A DNA stretch of 64,000 bases. Source: Rhodocyclaceae bacterium. Lineage in GTDB: Bacteria > Pseudomonadota > Gammaproteobacteria > Burkholderiales > Rhodocyclaceae. Shown piece by piece: positions 21,000-30,967 of this stretch. The notes under the pieces were generated by a model. That model saw only the letters and a list, made by a program, of their open reading frames with translations. It had not been told where the DNA came from and ran no database searches. How positions within the stretch are numbered: the stretch's first letter is position 1; each line of letters begins with the position of its first letter. Position numbers and translations under genes: made by a program. The DNA lies in assembly GCA_030681195.1 (NCBI GenBank), contig JAUXXJ010000051.1, positions 51,435 to 115,434 on the forward strand, written 5' to 3'.

Positions 21000-22075
21000 T
21001 GCTTCCACACCGAGAACACCGACAGGCGCTTCCAGAACAAGACCGCCAACACCAGCGCCATCAAGAGGTGGACGGCCCATACACCGACCTCGAATGGCAA
21101 CTTGCCTCGTACCACCCAAGCCTGGCTGACCGAGATCAGGTTGTTGTAAATCATGAAAGTCAGCAAGGCAAAGATCAGGTTATTGGTCCGGCCAGCCCTT
21201 GGATTTACAAAAGAAAGGGGGATCGCCAGCAATGCCAACATCAAGGCCGACAACGGGATCCCAATGCGCCACAATAGTTCACCCAGATTAACCGGATTGG
21301 GCTGTTGTACCAGCGCAAGGGTCGAGAGCATTTTCGGTGAACTCTCAGACCCGCGCAGTTCAGCCGTTTCCATGCGAATCGCGTAGCGTTCAAACTCCAT
21401 GACACGATAGGCTTTTTCTCCGGCATTTCCCTCATAGCGTCGCCCGTCAGTCAGGACCACGAACTGGTCGCCATTCTCGGCCACTTCGGTATATCCCTCG
21501 GAGGCCACCACGATACCAAGTCGCCCATGTTGCACGGTATTGATGAACACATTGCGAACGCGTGTATTTTCCTCACCGCCACCAACAGCTTCCACAAAAA
21601 ATACCCGCTCACCTTGTGAGGATTCACGAAATGCCCCCGGGGTCACGCGCGCAGCCTCATCCCGATTATTCATACGCTTCTGGTAAGTCTCGCGCTGCTC
21701 CATCGCCCATGGCGTCAGCAACAAGGATAAAGCGGTGATCGCCAGCACCACCGGCACGGTAAAGCGCAATACCGGCCGAATCCAGGCCGTCAGAGGCAAG
21801 CCCGAGGAAAACCAGATCGCCATCTCCGAATCGCGATACACGCGCGAAAGGGACAGCAGGATGGCAATGAACAAGGTCAGCGAAAGCAGGATCGGCAGGT
21901 ATTGGAGCGCAGCAAACCCCAAGAGTGCGATAACCGCTTCAGAGGCCGTCTTGCCGCCGGCAGCCTGACCCAGCAGACGAATCAACTGCGTCGTCAGCAA
22001 GATGGCAAAAAGCGCGACAAACACTGCTGCTGCCGTCTGGGCAAACTCGCGCTGAGCGGCACGCTGAAAAATCAT
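20990..22075 (-). CDS. lptF: LPS export ABC transporter permease LptF
   Basis: Partner of Lpt[21 protein letters not shown], a coupling-helix region [14 protein letters not shown], a periplasmic jellyroll ([20 protein letters not shown]) and C-terminal helices with [19 protein letters not shown] identify the family. ATG at 22075; the upstream open frame to 22141 is not used. Divergent from pepA with about 125 bases between starts, as commonly seen. Confidence 0.94.
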   Translation of the reverse strand: MIFQRAAQREFAQTAAAVFVALFAILLTTQLIRLLGQAAGGKTASEAVIALLGFAALQYLPILLSLTLFIAILLSLSRVYRDSEMAIWFSSGLPLTAWIRPVLRFTVPVVLAITALSLLLTPWAMEQRETYQKRMNNRDEAARVTPGAFRESSQGERVFFVEAVGGGEENTRVRNVFINTVQHGRLGIVVASEGYTEVAENGDQFVVLTDGRRYEGNAGEKAYRVMEFERYAIRMETAELRGSESSPKMLSTLALVQQPNPVNLGELLWRIGIPLSALMLALLAIPLSFVNPRAGRTNNLIFALLTFMIYNNLISVSQAWVVRGKLPFEVGVWAVHLLMALVLAVLFWKRLSVFSVWKQWR

Positions 22076-22200
22076 GGTATGGACGGTGGGGTAAAAATCG
22101 CCGGATTTGGCAATCACGGCACGTAAGCACACTAAGCACAAAGAAATTGCTTACACTTGCCGCCATTGCCAACAATAAGGCCAACCAAAAGGAGCAGGCG

Positions 22201-23712
22201 GTGGAATTTAGCATAAAGAGCGGTAGCCCCGAGAAGCAGCGCACTGCTTGTATTGTCGTTGGCGTTCATGAACCCCGCAAGCTCTCCTTGGCCGCAGAAT
22301 TGCTCGACAAGGCCGCCGATGGTTACCTGTCCGATCTGCTCCGCCGCGGCGACATGGAGGGCAAAGTCGGCAGTACTCTCTTGCTCCACAAGGTCCCTGG
22401 TATCGAGGCCGAACGCGTCCTGCTGGTTGGATTGGGCAAGGAAACAGACTTTGGCGAGAAAGAATATCGTGCGGCGATCGCCACCACTGCGCGCGCCCTC
22501 CATCATGCCGGCGGAACCGAAGGCACCCTCTGCCTGACCGGGCTCACCGTCAGCACGCGGGATATCATCTGGCGAGTACGGCAGGCAGTCATGGTAGCCG
22601 CCGAATCGTTCTACCGATTTGATCGGATGAAGTCGAAAAAGGACGAGGCACGCCGCCCCTTGCGGAAACTCATTTTCTCCGTTGCACCGTCTGGAGAGCT
22701 AGCACCTGCCAAACAGGCGCTCCAGGAAGGGCAGGCAATCGCCACGGGCATGGATTTCATGAAAGACCTGGCCAATCTGCCCGGCAATATCTGCACACCG
22801 ACCTATCTGGCTGATCAGGCACGCAAACTGGCCAAGGAACACGGCCTGAAGGTGGAGATTCTTGGCCGTGCCGACATGGATAAGCTCGGCATGCACGCGC
22901 TGCTTGCGGTGGCCAAGGGTTCGCACCAGCCCCCCAAATTTATCGTTGTCCGCTATTCAGGCAGAAAAAAAACAGACAAGCCCATCGTTCTTGTCGGCAA
23001 GGGAGTAACCTTCGACAGCGGCGGCATCTCCCTGAAGCCCGGCGCCGAGATGGACGAGATGAAGTACGACATGTCTGGCGCAGCCAGCGTGTTGGCCACC
23101 ATCAAGGCCGCCGCCTTGCTGAAACTGCCGCTGAATGTCATCGCCGTTGTCCCAACGGTCGAGAACATGCCCGGCGGAGGCGCCGCGCGTCCTGGCGACA
23201 TTGTCACCTCGATGTCCGGCCAGACCATTGAGATTCTCAACACCGATGCCGAAGGGCGTCTGATCCTTTGCGATGCGTTGACCTATGTCGAGCGCTTCGA
23301 TCCCGACTGCGTGATTGATGTCGCCACACTCACCGGCGCCTGCGTGATCGCCCTCGGTCATGTGGTCAGCGGTCTGCTGGCCAACGATGAGGGACTTGCG
23401 CGCGAGTTGCTCGACGCCAGCCAGGCCAGTTGGGATCGTGCCTGGCAAATGCCCCTGCTGGAGGACTACCAGGAACAGCTCAAGAGCAACTTTGCCGACA
23501 TGGGCAATATTGGCGGTCGTGCCGCTGGCACAATCACGGCGGCAGCCTTCCTGTCACGCTTTACCAAAAAATACGAGTGGGCTCATCTCGACATCGCCGG
23601 TACGGCGTGGAAATCCGGCAAGGACAAGGGCTCGACCGGGCGCCCGGTGTCCCTGCTCACTCATTTCCTACTGGCCCGTGCCGCAGCGAAGGTAGGCGAA
23701 GCAGCGCCATGA
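22201..23712 (+). CDS. pepA: Leucyl aminopeptidase PepA
   Basis: Cytosolic M17 zinc/manganese aminopeptidase; PepA also binds DNA in some bacteria. The signature [14 protein letters not shown] and metal-binding [15 protein letters not shown] are present. GTG at 22201 is the best start, with AAGGAG (22189-22194) six bases upstream and the usual [14 protein letters not shown]-terminus. 503 residues. Its stop overlaps the holC start (ATGA). Confidence 0.95.
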   Translation: MEFSIKSGSPEKQRTACIVVGVHEPRKLSLAAELLDKAADGYLSDLLRRGDMEGKVGSTLLLHKVPGIEAERVLLVGLGKETDFGEKEYRAAIATTARALHHAGGTEGTLCLTGLTVSTRDIIWRVRQAVMVAAESFYRFDRMKSKKDEARRPLRKLIFSVAPSGELAPAKQALQEGQAIATGMDFMKDLANLPGNICTPTYLADQARKLAKEHGLKVEILGRADMDKLGMHALLAVAKGSHQPPKFIVVRYSGRKKTDKPIVLVGKGVTFDSGGISLKPGAEMDEMKYDMSGAASVLATIKAAALLKLPLNVIAVVPTVENMPGGGAARPGDIVTSMSGQTIEILNTDAEGRLILCDALTYVERFDPDCVIDVATLTGACVIALGHVVSGLLANDEGLARELLDASQASWDRAWQMPLLEDYQEQLKSNFADMGNIGGRAAGTITAAAFLSRFTKKYEWAHLDIAGTAWKSGKDKGSTGRPVSLLTHFLLARAAAKVGEAAP

Positions 23713-24146
23713 CACACGTCGAATTTCTTCACGGCGCCCCCGACCGCATCCAGGCGGCTGCGCACTGGTTGCGGCAGGCCTGGGAGCGGCGCCAGTCGGT
23801 ACTGGTCTATGTACCGGACAGCACACAAGCCGCTCACCTCGACCGCATTCTGTGGACCCAGCCGCAGCTTTCGTTTCTACCGCATTGCCGTGCCGACTCC
23901 CCGCTGGCCGCCGAAACCCCCATCCTGCTGACCGACCGGCTGGAGGATCCGCTCCAGGAAAATTGCCTGCTCAATCTCAGCAACGAACTCCCGCCAACCT
24001 TTTCCCGCTTCGAGCAACTGGTCGAAGTCGTCAGCATCGAGGATGTTGACCGCCTACCGGCACGCGAGCGCTTCAAGTTCTATCGCGAACGCGGCTATCC
24101 GGTCGAAAGCCACGACATTTCCGAGGTCTGTCCTGATGGCCGATGA
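23709..24146 (+). CDS. holC: DNA polymerase III chi subunit
   Basis: Chi subunit of the clamp loader, linking polymerase III to single-strand-binding protein. The 145-residue sequence follows the HolC pattern: [64 protein letters not shown] and [19 protein letters not shown]. Sits between pepA and valS, its usual place. Confidence 0.94.
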   Translation: MTHVEFLHGAPDRIQAAAHWLRQAWERRQSVLVYVPDSTQAAHLDRILWTQPQLSFLPHCRADSPLAAETPILLTDRLEDPLQENCLLNLSNELPPTFSRFEQLVEVVSIEDVDRLPARERFKFYRERGYPVESHDISEVCPDGR

Positions 24147-24504
24147 AGACGTCCTTCTCCAGGCCGATGCCTTGATGCGCCGTCATCGCAGTTTTGTTGC
24201 CCAGTCACCACAATCCGGCGAGGCCAGCCCGCTACAAAATTTCGCTGACGATAGCGACATCCCCCTGCTCACTGAAATCGTCGCGGCACCTGATGAACTG
24301 GCGCCGCTAAGTATCGACAAGGTGCTCGACGACCTGCACCGGGAGATCGAGCAAACCATCTCCAACTGGCTCGTCGACACGCTGCCCGCAGCCATCGCAA
24401 GCGCCAGCCAGCATATCTTGACGGAAGTGGACGCCAAGGCCCGCCTTACCCTGCTGCCGCAGGTCCAGGCACTGATTGATTTGCGCCGCAATAACGGCCA
24501 ATAA
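24136..24504 (+). CDS. Conserved hypothetical protein between holC and valS
   Basis: A 122-residue, acidic, soluble protein. It contains DDSDIPLLTEIV, a pattern seen in uncharacterised betaproteobacterial proteins, then predicted amphipathic helices to the end. No signal peptide or membrane segment. It starts 11 bases inside holC, implying coupled translation. Function not recognised. Confidence 0.65.
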   Translation: MADEDVLLQADALMRRHRSFVAQSPQSGEASPLQNFADDSDIPLLTEIVAAPDELAPLSIDKVLDDLHREIEQTISNWLVDTLPAAIASASQHILTEVDAKARLTLLPQVQALIDLRRNNGQ

Positions 24505-24571
24505 GCAAGGGCGTTGCTGGCCCTTCGATATAATTCGCCGTTCTGCGTAAGCCTGACCTGACCAAGCCTCC

Positions 24572-27382
24572 ATGGAACTCGCCAAAAGCTTCGAGCCCGC
24601 CGATATCGAGCGGCGCTGGTATCCCGTTTGGGAATCGAACGGCCACTTCGCCGCCGGCCTCGACACGAGCAAGGCAGATAACTTCTGCATCCTGCTGCCG
24701 CCACCGAATGTCACCGGCACGCTGCACATGGGCCACGGCTTCAACCAGTCGATCATGGATGCGCTCACCCGCTACCATCGCATGCGCGGCGACAACACCC
24801 TGTGGCAGCCGGGTACCGACCATGCCGGCATCGCGACACAGATCGTGGTCGAACGTCAGCTCGATGCGCAGGGCATCAGCCGCCATGAACTGGGCCGCGA
24901 AAAGTTCCTCGAAAAAGTCTGGGAGTGGAAGGCGTATTCCGGCGGTGCCATCACACAGCAGATGCGCCGCCTTGGCACCTCGCCGGACTGGAACCGCGAG
25001 CGCTTCACCATGGATGCCGGCCTGTCGAAGATCGTCACCGAAACCTTCGTCCGCCTCTACAAGGAAGGCCTGATCTATCGTGGCAAGCGCTTGGTCAATT
25101 GGGATCCGAAGCTGCTCACCGCCGTATCCGATCTCGAAGTCGTCAGCGAGGAAGAAGACGGCTTCATGTGGGAAATCAGCTATCCCTTCGCCTGCGGCAA
25201 GGGTGCGCTGACGGTCGCTACCACGCGTCCGGAAACCCTGCTCGGCGACGTCGCCGTGGCGGTGAATCCTGAGGACGAACGCTACAAACACCTGATTGGC
25301 AAGCAAGTCCAGTTGCCGCTCTGCGACCGCACGATTCCCATCATCGCAGACAGCTATGTCGACAAGGAATTCGGCACCGGCTGCGTCAAGATCACGCCGG
25401 CCCACGACTTCAACGACTGGCAGGTCGGCCATCGCCACGGTCTGGCGCCGATTTCCATTCTCACGCTGGACGCCCGTATCAACGAACACGGCCCCGAGCA
25501 GTATCGCGGCATGGACCGCTACGAGGCGCGCAAGGCCATCGTCGCCGACCTCGACGCCGCAGGCCTGCTGGTCTTGACCAAAGCGCACAAACTGATGGTG
25601 CCGCGCGGCGACCGTACCGGTGTGGTCATCGAGCCAATGCTCACCGATCAATGGTTCGTCGCCATGTCCAAACCCGGCGCCGATGGCACCAGCATCGCCG
25701 GCAAGGCGCTGGAATGTGTCGCCTCGGGCGAGATCAAGTTCGTGCCCGAGAACTGGGTCAATACCTACAACCAGTGGCTCAACAACATCCAGGACTGGTG
25801 CATCTCGCGCCAACTCTGGTGGGGCCACCAGATCCCCGCTTGGTACACCGACGACGGTCGCCATTACGTTGCCCACGACGAAACCGAGGCGCTGGCACAG
25901 GCCCGTGCCGACGGCTACACCGGCGGCCTCAAGCGCGATGACGACGTACTCGACACTTGGTACTCCTCTGCCCTGTGGCCGTTCTCAACGCTGGACTGGA
26001 CGCCCGAGTGGCCGACCAAGTCGAACCCGGCACTCGACCTCTACCTGCCCTCGACGGTGCTGGTTACCGGCTTCGACATCATCTTCTTCTGGGTCGCGCG
26101 CATGGTCATGATGACCAAGCACATCACCGGCAAGATTCCCTTCAAGCATGTCTATGTGCATGGCCTGATCCGCGACGCCGAAGGCCAGAAGATGAGCAAG
26201 TCCAAGGGCAACGTGCTCGACCCGATTGATCTCATCGACGGCATCGGCATCGACGAGCTGGTGAAGAAGCGCACCACCGGCCTGATGAATCCCAAGGACG
26301 CGCCCAAGATCGAGAAGCGCACCCGCAAGGAATTTCCGAACGGCATTCCCGGTTTCGGCACCGACGCGCTGCGCTTCACCTTCCTGTCGCTCGCCTCGCC
26401 GGGCCGCGACATCAAGTTCGACATGCAGCGCTGCGAGGGCTACCGTAACTTCTGCAACAAGCTATGGAACGCCACCCGCTTCGTGCTGATGAACTGCGAA
26501 GGCAAGGATGTCGGCCTCGACGAAAGCCTGCCACTGGATCGCTCCCCAGCCGACCGCTGGATCGTCAGCCGTCTGCAGCGCACGGAAGCTGACGTCGAGA
26601 AGCACTTCGCCGACTACCGTTTTGACTTGCTCGCCAAATCACTCTATGAATTCGTCTGGGACGAATACTGCGACTGGTATCTGGAATTGGCCAAGGTTCA
26701 ACTTCAGCAAGGCACCGAGGCACAACAACGAGCCACGCGACGCACGCTGCTGCGCGTACTGGAAGCCGTGCTGCGCCTCACCCATCCGCTGATTCCCTTC
26801 ATCACCGAAGAACTGTGGCAGACCGTGGCACCGCTGGCTGGAAAAGTCGGCGCTGGCGGGACGGCAACACAGGCCACAATCATGCTTCAGGCCTACCCGG
26901 CTCCCGATCCCGCGCGACTGGATGAACCTGCCGAAGCCTGGGTCGCCACACTGAAATCTCTCGTCACCGCCTGTCGCAGCCTGCGTGGCGAAATGAACCT
27001 TTCACCCGCCCAGAAAGTCCCGCTCATCGGCGCCGGTGATACGGCGGCCATCACGGCTTTTGCACCCTACCTGACGGCACTCGCCAAACTATCCGAAGTC
27101 GCGGCACTTGAAGTCCTGCCGGATAGCGATGCGCCCGTACAGATCGTCGGCGACTATCGTCTGATGCTGAAGATCGAGATCGACGTCGCCGCCGAAAAAG
27201 AGCGCCTCGGCAAGGAGCTTTCCAGAATCGAAGGGGAAATCATCAAGGCAGAAAAAAAGCTCTCGACCGAGAGCTTTGTGGCTCGCGCACCAACCACCGT
27301 AGTGGCACAAGAACGCGAGCGGCTGGCGGACTTTCTGGAACTGCGCAACAAACTGCAGGCCCAGATCGCCCGCCTCGGTTAG
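24572..27382 (+). CDS. valS: Valyl-tRNA synthetase
   Basis: Class I synthetase charging tRNA-Val, 936 residues. HIGH-type motif HMGH (residues 52-55) in [17 protein letters not shown] at about 540-544, a CP1 editing domain between them, and a C-terminal coiled-coil arm ([20 protein letters not shown]). A full-consensus copy of the dispersed repeat encodes KVGAGGTA at about residues 757-764, in the anticodon-binding domain between VAPLAG and ATIMLQAYP. This looks like an in-frame insertion of roughly eight residues (inference, needs alignment). Confidence 0.98.
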   Translation: MELAKSFEPADIERRWYPVWESNGHFAAGLDTSKADNFCILLPPPNVTGTLHMGHGFNQSIMDALTRYHRMRGDNTLWQPGTDHAGIATQIVVERQLDAQGISRHELGREKFLEKVWEWKAYSGGAITQQMRRLGTSPDWNRERFTMDAGLSKIVTETFVRLYKEGLIYRGKRLVNWDPKLLTAVSDLEVVSEEEDGFMWEISYPFACGKGALTVATTRPETLLGDVAVAVNPEDERYKHLIGKQVQLPLCDRTIPIIADSYVDKEFGTGCVKITPAHDFNDWQVGHRHGLAPISILTLDARINEHGPEQYRGMDRYEARKAIVADLDAAGLLVLTKAHKLMVPRGDRTGVVIEPMLTDQWFVAMSKPGADGTSIAGKALECVASGEIKFVPENWVNTYNQWLNNIQDWCISRQLWWGHQIPAWYTDDGRHYVAHDETEALAQARADGYTGGLKRDDDVLDTWYSSALWPFSTLDWTPEWPTKSNPALDLYLPSTVLVTGFDIIFFWVARMVMMTKHITGKIPFKHVYVHGLIRDAEGQKMSKSKGNVLDPIDLIDGIGIDELVKKRTTGLMNPKDAPKIEKRTRKEFPNGIPGFGTDALRFTFLSLASPGRDIKFDMQRCEGYRNFCNKLWNATRFVLMNCEGKDVGLDESLPLDRSPADRWIVSRLQRTEADVEKHFADYRFDLLAKSLYEFVWDEYCDWYLELAKVQLQQGTEAQQRATRRTLLRVLEAVLRLTHPLIPFITEELWQTVAPLAGKVGAGGTATQATIMLQAYPAPDPARLDEPAEAWVATLKSLVTACRSLRGEMNLSPAQKVPLIGAGDTAAITAFAPYLTALAKLSEVAALEVLPDSDAPVQIVGDYRLMLKIEIDVAAEKERLGKELSRIEGEIIKAEKKLSTESFVARAPTTVVAQERERLADFLELRNKLQAQIARLG
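26842..26865 (+). repeat. Dispersed 24-bp repeat, copy 6 (in valS)
   Basis: Full-consensus copy with AAAA leader inside valS, read KVGAGGTA in the coding sense. Confidence 0.96.
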
Positions 27383-27386
27383 TCAA

Positions 27387-28283
27387 TCAGTCCTTGTCGC
27401 CAGCGGTATAGGCCAGCGCCTTCTTGATCGCCTCCGGGCACTCCATGATGCGCATGAAGCTGTTCTCGCCCGTCATCGACAGGTCGGGGAAACTGGCCGC
27501 GATGCGGAAACGCGCCGACAGAGCATAGACAAACTCATCAACCACAAGAACCTCATAAGGTAGGTGGGCAGCAGACTTCACATCCCTGAAGTCGATTTCG
27601 CCCATGATGAACTTGTCGTCCATGATCTTGTCCTTGCCTTCACCTTTCATGGCAACACCAAAGACCACTTCCTTCTTGCCCGGAATGTCGATGCGATAAA
27701 CCTTGGTCACGCCGAACTTGCCAGCCGCCAATCCATCTTCCACGGCCTTCACAGCCGCTTCATGGCTGGGATGCCGAATCAGGCGATCCGGATCGTCGAA
27801 GTAGGGCATCATCATCATGTAGTGATACTTGCGCAGTTGTTGTGCCGTCAGACCCTTGGCCCCAAACTCCTCAACCTTGCCAAGCGCCGCCTGTAGCTTC
27901 TCCTGCGTGCCCTTTAAGTCGCCCCCCATGCGATAGACGTTAGACCAGTAGATCGGGTTGGCATAGGCCACCTGAACCTCGTCCTTTACCTTGACGACGG
28001 ACACCCGCTGAGCAGCACCGAATCCACCCATTTTCGATTGGGCGGCAGTCGTTTTCAGTTCATCATTGGTCACGACGATCAGGCTGGTGTTTGCATAGGG
28101 GTTGTAAGTTCCCACAATCGTAAAACCAGCGCCCGTTAGTGCCCTCTTGGTCTCTTCCACCTTCGCCGCCAGATCGCCCGGACCTTTTGAGCCGAGAATA
28201 AAGGGCTTCAGCGCTTGGGCCGAAGCGAACGTCGCACTCAGCGAAACAACAAGCGCAACGACAAGTTTCAAAAATGTTTTCAT
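27387..28283 (-). CDS. Exported protein of unknown function, DUF302-like N-terminal part
   Basis: A 298-residue protein with a signal peptide (LKLVVALVVSLSATFASA). The mature N-terminus VEETKRALTGAGFTIVGTYN followed by LIVVTNDELK resembles the DUF302 fold. The rest (VAYANPIYWSNVYRMGGDL, YHYMMMMPYFDDPDRLIRHP) is not recognised. Predicted periplasmic. It lies downstream of a FadL-like porin and a sulfur-oxidation locus, on the same strand, but a terminator separates it from fadL. Its own promoter must lie in the 94-base gap. Function unknown. Confidence 0.6.
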   Translation of the reverse strand: MKTFLKLVVALVVSLSATFASAQALKPFILGSKGPGDLAAKVEETKRALTGAGFTIVGTYNPYANTSLIVVTNDELKTTAAQSKMGGFGAAQRVSVVKVKDEVQVAYANPIYWSNVYRMGGDLKGTQEKLQAALGKVEEFGAKGLTAQQLRKYHYMMMMPYFDDPDRLIRHPSHEAAVKAVEDGLAAGKFGVTKVYRIDIPGKKEVVFGVAMKGEGKDKIMDDKFIMGEIDFRDVKSAAHLPYEVLVVDEFVYALSARFRIAASFPDLSMTGENSFMRIMECPEAIKKALAYTAGDKD

Positions 28284-28334
28284 AGCTCTCCTCCGTTTAT
28301 GTACGGGTTGATTGTCTTTATGTGCAGCGGATAC

Positions 28335-28361
28335 AAAAAAGGCCGGCTAAGCCGGCCTTCT
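28335..28361 (-). terminator. Rho-independent terminator of the fadL-like gene
   Basis: On the minus strand, AAGGCCGGC, loop TTA, GCCGGCCTT is followed by a T-run. It lies 17 bases after the stop of the FadL-like gene and upstream of the DUF302-like gene. Confidence 0.88.
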
Positions 28362-28377
28362 TCTATTCATGCGTCCG

Positions 28378-29694
28378 TTACATCTTCCAGCCGTAGGCGA
28401 TGCCGATAGCGTTTTGGTGCATCTTTAGATCAACAGGGTGACCAGCCACGCGCGTCTGCGCAGGGCAGGTGCCAATGCTGTCGCCGCATGTACCGTTACC
28501 ATTTGATGGACCGGAAATCTTGTTATTAAAAGCGTGCATATAGGACACCGTAAGCTCAGACTTGTTAGCCAGCGCCCAAGTTGCACCAAGCGTTAGATGG
28601 CTTTCAACCGTAGCCGGAGCCAGAATGTTGAAGAAGGTTTGAGTATTGCCGATGGGAGCCTTGGCGTAGTTATAGCCGGCACGCAGCATAAGATCCGGCG
28701 CGTATTGGTAGGTCATGCCGATTTTGAAGACGGTCTGATCTTTCCACCCGAAACCAGAACCGTTGTTGCCGCCCATTGGTGTTCCTGCCAGCGAAGGGAA
28801 AGCATCACCGTTGTTAGCCAATGACTTGATATCACCGTAATTGATCTGAACGACATCGCCCGCAACCGTCAGCTTATCGTTGGCCTGATACGCGAAGCCG
28901 ATGCCAAGAGTCTCAGGAATATCGAACTTACCTTGCTCCGCAAACAAACCCTTGTACTTGTCAAAACGAGTCATGCTGGTCTTGGGCTGGTAGGTCGCAC
29001 CCATCGTAAGCGAATTGGTCAGTTTGCCAGTCCAACCCAACTTGAGGCCTAGACCCCTTGAGTAATCCGTGCCGCGGTTGGTAACGCTACCGACTGCGGT
29101 AGTGTTATTGGTGTTATCAAAGGACTCTAAGCCACGCGCTTCAAAATTCTGGAATACCAAGTTCAAGCTAACGCCAATTGAGTGGTTTTGGTTGATTTTC
29201 CATGCGATGGTCGGCGCAATAAACATCTGCTCGAGGTTGCTATAGGTATTTGTTGTTGCACCCGCAATGACAACTTTGCCATAGTCGGTGTTCATGCCGC
29301 CGTTGCCATAAACAACGACCCCAAAAGACATGTCTTTGTTGATCATCCGGTTATAACCAAACTCAGGAACGGCAAACAAGTTTTTACCACTCTTGTACTC
29401 TTGCGCGGAAACAGTCATGTAGGCGCCGTTCATAGGGTTAGTGCCTGTTCCGGTCCAGGTCGCAGAACGAATCGGGGAGAATAGATCAAGGCCAAAGTCG
29501 ATTTTATTTCCGACCAAGGCCATACCCGCCGGGTTAGTCGCGGCGGCCATTGCGTCTTGGGGCAGGGCAATGCCCACACCACCCATCGACTTGGCTTTGA
29601 TGCCGTAGCCATGCGAGAAATAACCGTTGGTAGCAAATGCCGAGGTGGAAAGGCCTGCGGCGGCGATCAGTACAGCGAGTTTTTTCAGTTTCAT
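28378..29694 (-). CDS. FadL/OmpP1-family outer-membrane channel
   Basis: Outer-membrane beta-barrel for hydrophobic substrates such as long-chain fatty acids or aromatic hydrocarbons. 438 residues with signal peptide (LAVLIAAAGLSTSAFA), then the FadL plug-type N-terminus TNGYFSHGYGIKAKSMGGVG and DAMAAATNPAG; the C-terminus ends in ...IGIAYGWKM, an aromatic-rich beta strand though not ending in Phe. The substrate cannot be told from sequence. A perfect 12-bp palindrome lies upstream at 29754-29765. Confidence 0.88.
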   Translation of the reverse strand: MKLKKLAVLIAAAGLSTSAFATNGYFSHGYGIKAKSMGGVGIALPQDAMAAATNPAGMALVGNKIDFGLDLFSPIRSATWTGTGTNPMNGAYMTVSAQEYKSGKNLFAVPEFGYNRMINKDMSFGVVVYGNGGMNTDYGKVVIAGATTNTYSNLEQMFIAPTIAWKINQNHSIGVSLNLVFQNFEARGLESFDNTNNTTAVGSVTNRGTDYSRGLGLKLGWTGKLTNSLTMGATYQPKTSMTRFDKYKGLFAEQGKFDIPETLGIGFAYQANDKLTVAGDVVQINYGDIKSLANNGDAFPSLAGTPMGGNNGSGFGWKDQTVFKIGMTYQYAPDLMLRAGYNYAKAPIGNTQTFFNILAPATVESHLTLGATWALANKSELTVSYMHAFNNKISGPSNGNGTCGDSIGTCPAQTRVAGHPVDLKMHQNAIGIAYGWKM

Positions 29695-29753
29695 AGTCCC
29701 CCCGTTGGGTATTAATTCAAGTTGTTGGGAAATTCATCCAATCTAGTACAACA

Positions 29754-29765
29754 AGTGCATGCACT
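29754..29765. promoter_or_regulatory. Perfect 12-bp palindrome upstream of the fadL-like gene
   Basis: AGTGCATGCACT is self-complementary and lies 60-71 bases before the ATG of the FadL-like gene. A regulator-binding site is plausible; the regulator is unknown. The rest of the 155-base gap is AT-rich and holds no gene. Confidence 0.35.
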
Positions 29766-29849
29766 CTAGGGTGCTTTTTTAATAGTTGACAACGCCTCTT
29801 TGGTTTTAAGCGATCTGGCACCTCAGAAACGTTGCAGTAATACGACAGC

Positions 29850-30455
29850 TTAGATAAACAGATTGACTTCCGCCTTCTGTGCCACTGGGAGGAAAGAAGC
29901 CGCACCGACGTAGTCCATGCCATCGATGAAATCGGCGTGGTCGAAGCCGAACAGCTCGACGGTCATTTGGCAGACGACGAACTTGACGCCGGCTTCCTGC
30001 GACAGCTCGCGCAACTCGGCTAGGCCAGCCACGCCGTTGTTCTTGATGGTCTGCTGCATCAGGCCGGTCGCTACTGCCTCGAAGCCGGGGATGTTGGCCT
30101 GAACGACGTTCGGAATGTTCCAGTTGATGCTCTTGAACCAGTCCGGGCCGAAAGGCATTTTCATCGGCATGCCGGGGTTGCCCAGCGGGCTAACCTTGAG
30201 GTCGGAGATATCCTTCTTGACCAGTTGCAGGCCATAGAAGGTGAAGAAGACAGTGACATCCCAGCCGAGTGCGGCGGCTGTGGACGCAAGAATGAAGGGG
30301 GGATAACCCCAGTCGAGAGTGCCTTTGGTAGCGATGATGGTCATCGACGGGGTACGCGACTCCTCGCGTTCCTGCAACAGTGCCTCAAGCTTCTTGGGCA
30401 GCAGTTCGTCGAGCTTCTGGCTGATCAGTGCTTCCATTTCGGGGTTGGTACTCAT
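29850..30455 (-). CDS. DsrE/DsrF/DsrH-like sulfur-carrier protein (DsrE2 type)
   Basis: A 201-residue protein of the DsrE superfamily, DsrE2 type: an N-terminal helical stretch (about 1-35), then MTIIATKGTLDWGYPPFILA, AALGWDVTVFFTFYGLQLV, and a conserved Cys in VKFVVCQMTVELFGF. DsrE2 proteins occur with TusA and rhodanese in sulfur oxidisers and are thought to shuttle sulfane sulfur (family knowledge). It lies directly after tusA and soeABC here, supporting that role. A hairpin between tusA and this gene suggests partly separate expression. Confidence 0.87.
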   Translation of the reverse strand: MSTNPEMEALISQKLDELLPKKLEALLQEREESRTPSMTIIATKGTLDWGYPPFILASTAAALGWDVTVFFTFYGLQLVKKDISDLKVSPLGNPGMPMKMPFGPDWFKSINWNIPNVVQANIPGFEAVATGLMQQTIKNNGVAGLAELRELSQEAGVKFVVCQMTVELFGFDHADFIDGMDYVGAASFLPVAQKAEVNLFI

Positions 30456-30537
30456 GCATCCTCCTCGTCATTATTGCGGAATGATGCCGCATATCGCGCT
30501 GCAGCATCGAAGCAAATTTACTTATGACAACATCAAC

Positions 30538-30567
30538 AAAAAGCGAAGGGCGTCATGGACGCCCTTC
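30538..30567 (-). terminator. Hairpin terminator after tusA
   Basis: On the minus strand a perfect 10-bp stem (GAAGGGCGTC, loop CAT, GACGCCCTTC) is followed by GCTTTTTG. It ends the tusA transcript, just beyond a copy of the dispersed repeat. Confidence 0.8.
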
Positions 30568-30578
30568 TCGTTCAGTGC

Positions 30579-30602
30579 GCCGTCCTGCCAGCGCCGACTT
30601 TT
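30579..30602 (-). repeat. Dispersed 24-bp repeat, copy 7 (after tusA)
   Basis: Minus-strand copy, one transition in the core (GGCAGGAC). It begins five bases after the tusA stop and precedes the tusA terminator hairpin. Confidence 0.95.
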
Positions 30603-30607
30603 GGGTA

Positions 30608-30835
30608 TTACTTGCGCTTGATGTAGAACTCGAATTCCTTGTTGTTCTCAGCGCTCGACAGCAGCTCATTGCCGGTTTGCTTGGCGAAAGCCGCGAAATC
30701 CTTCACGGAACCCGGGTCGGTGGCGATGATGCGCAGGATCTGGCCGGTGGTCAGTTCACCCAGCGCCTTCTTGGCACGCAGAATGGGAAGCGGGCAGTTC
30801 AGGCCACGTGCATCGAGTTCTTTGTCGAAATTCAT
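30608..30835 (-). CDS. tusA: TusA-family sulfur carrier protein
   Basis: A 75-residue SirA/TusA-fold protein with the catalytic CPxP motif (C14-P-L-P17 in LDARGLNCPLPILRAKKAL). The Cys carries persulfide; in sulfur oxidisers TusA feeds sulfane sulfur to Dsr or sHdr systems, in others it serves tRNA thiolation. Its position between soeABC and a DsrE2-like gene favours the dissimilatory role (inference). Confidence 0.92.
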   Translation of the reverse strand: MNFDKELDARGLNCPLPILRAKKALGELTTGQILRIIATDPGSVKDFAAFAKQTGNELLSSAENNKEFEFYIKRK

Positions 30836-30967
30836 TGTGTTCCTCCGGTAAGTGGATGTGGATCAATCGTTACTAAGTGCTAAACGGTGCTGCATCATAA
30901 GCCGCATTCGATTGTGCGGCAAATTTGAAAACTTATACCAAAGACCAGTCGATTCGATTGCGCTTGA

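Noticed and set aside
27026..27045. ATCGGCGCCGGTGATACGGC in valS, 15 of 20 matches to the repeat, read IGAGDTA
   Set aside because: Five mismatches, one a transversion, break the pattern seen in all accepted copies. It could be an old copy but was not counted.
30901..30920. Hairpin GCCGCA/TGCGGC between soeC and tusA
   Set aside because: Six-base stem with no T-run on either strand; too weak to call a terminator.
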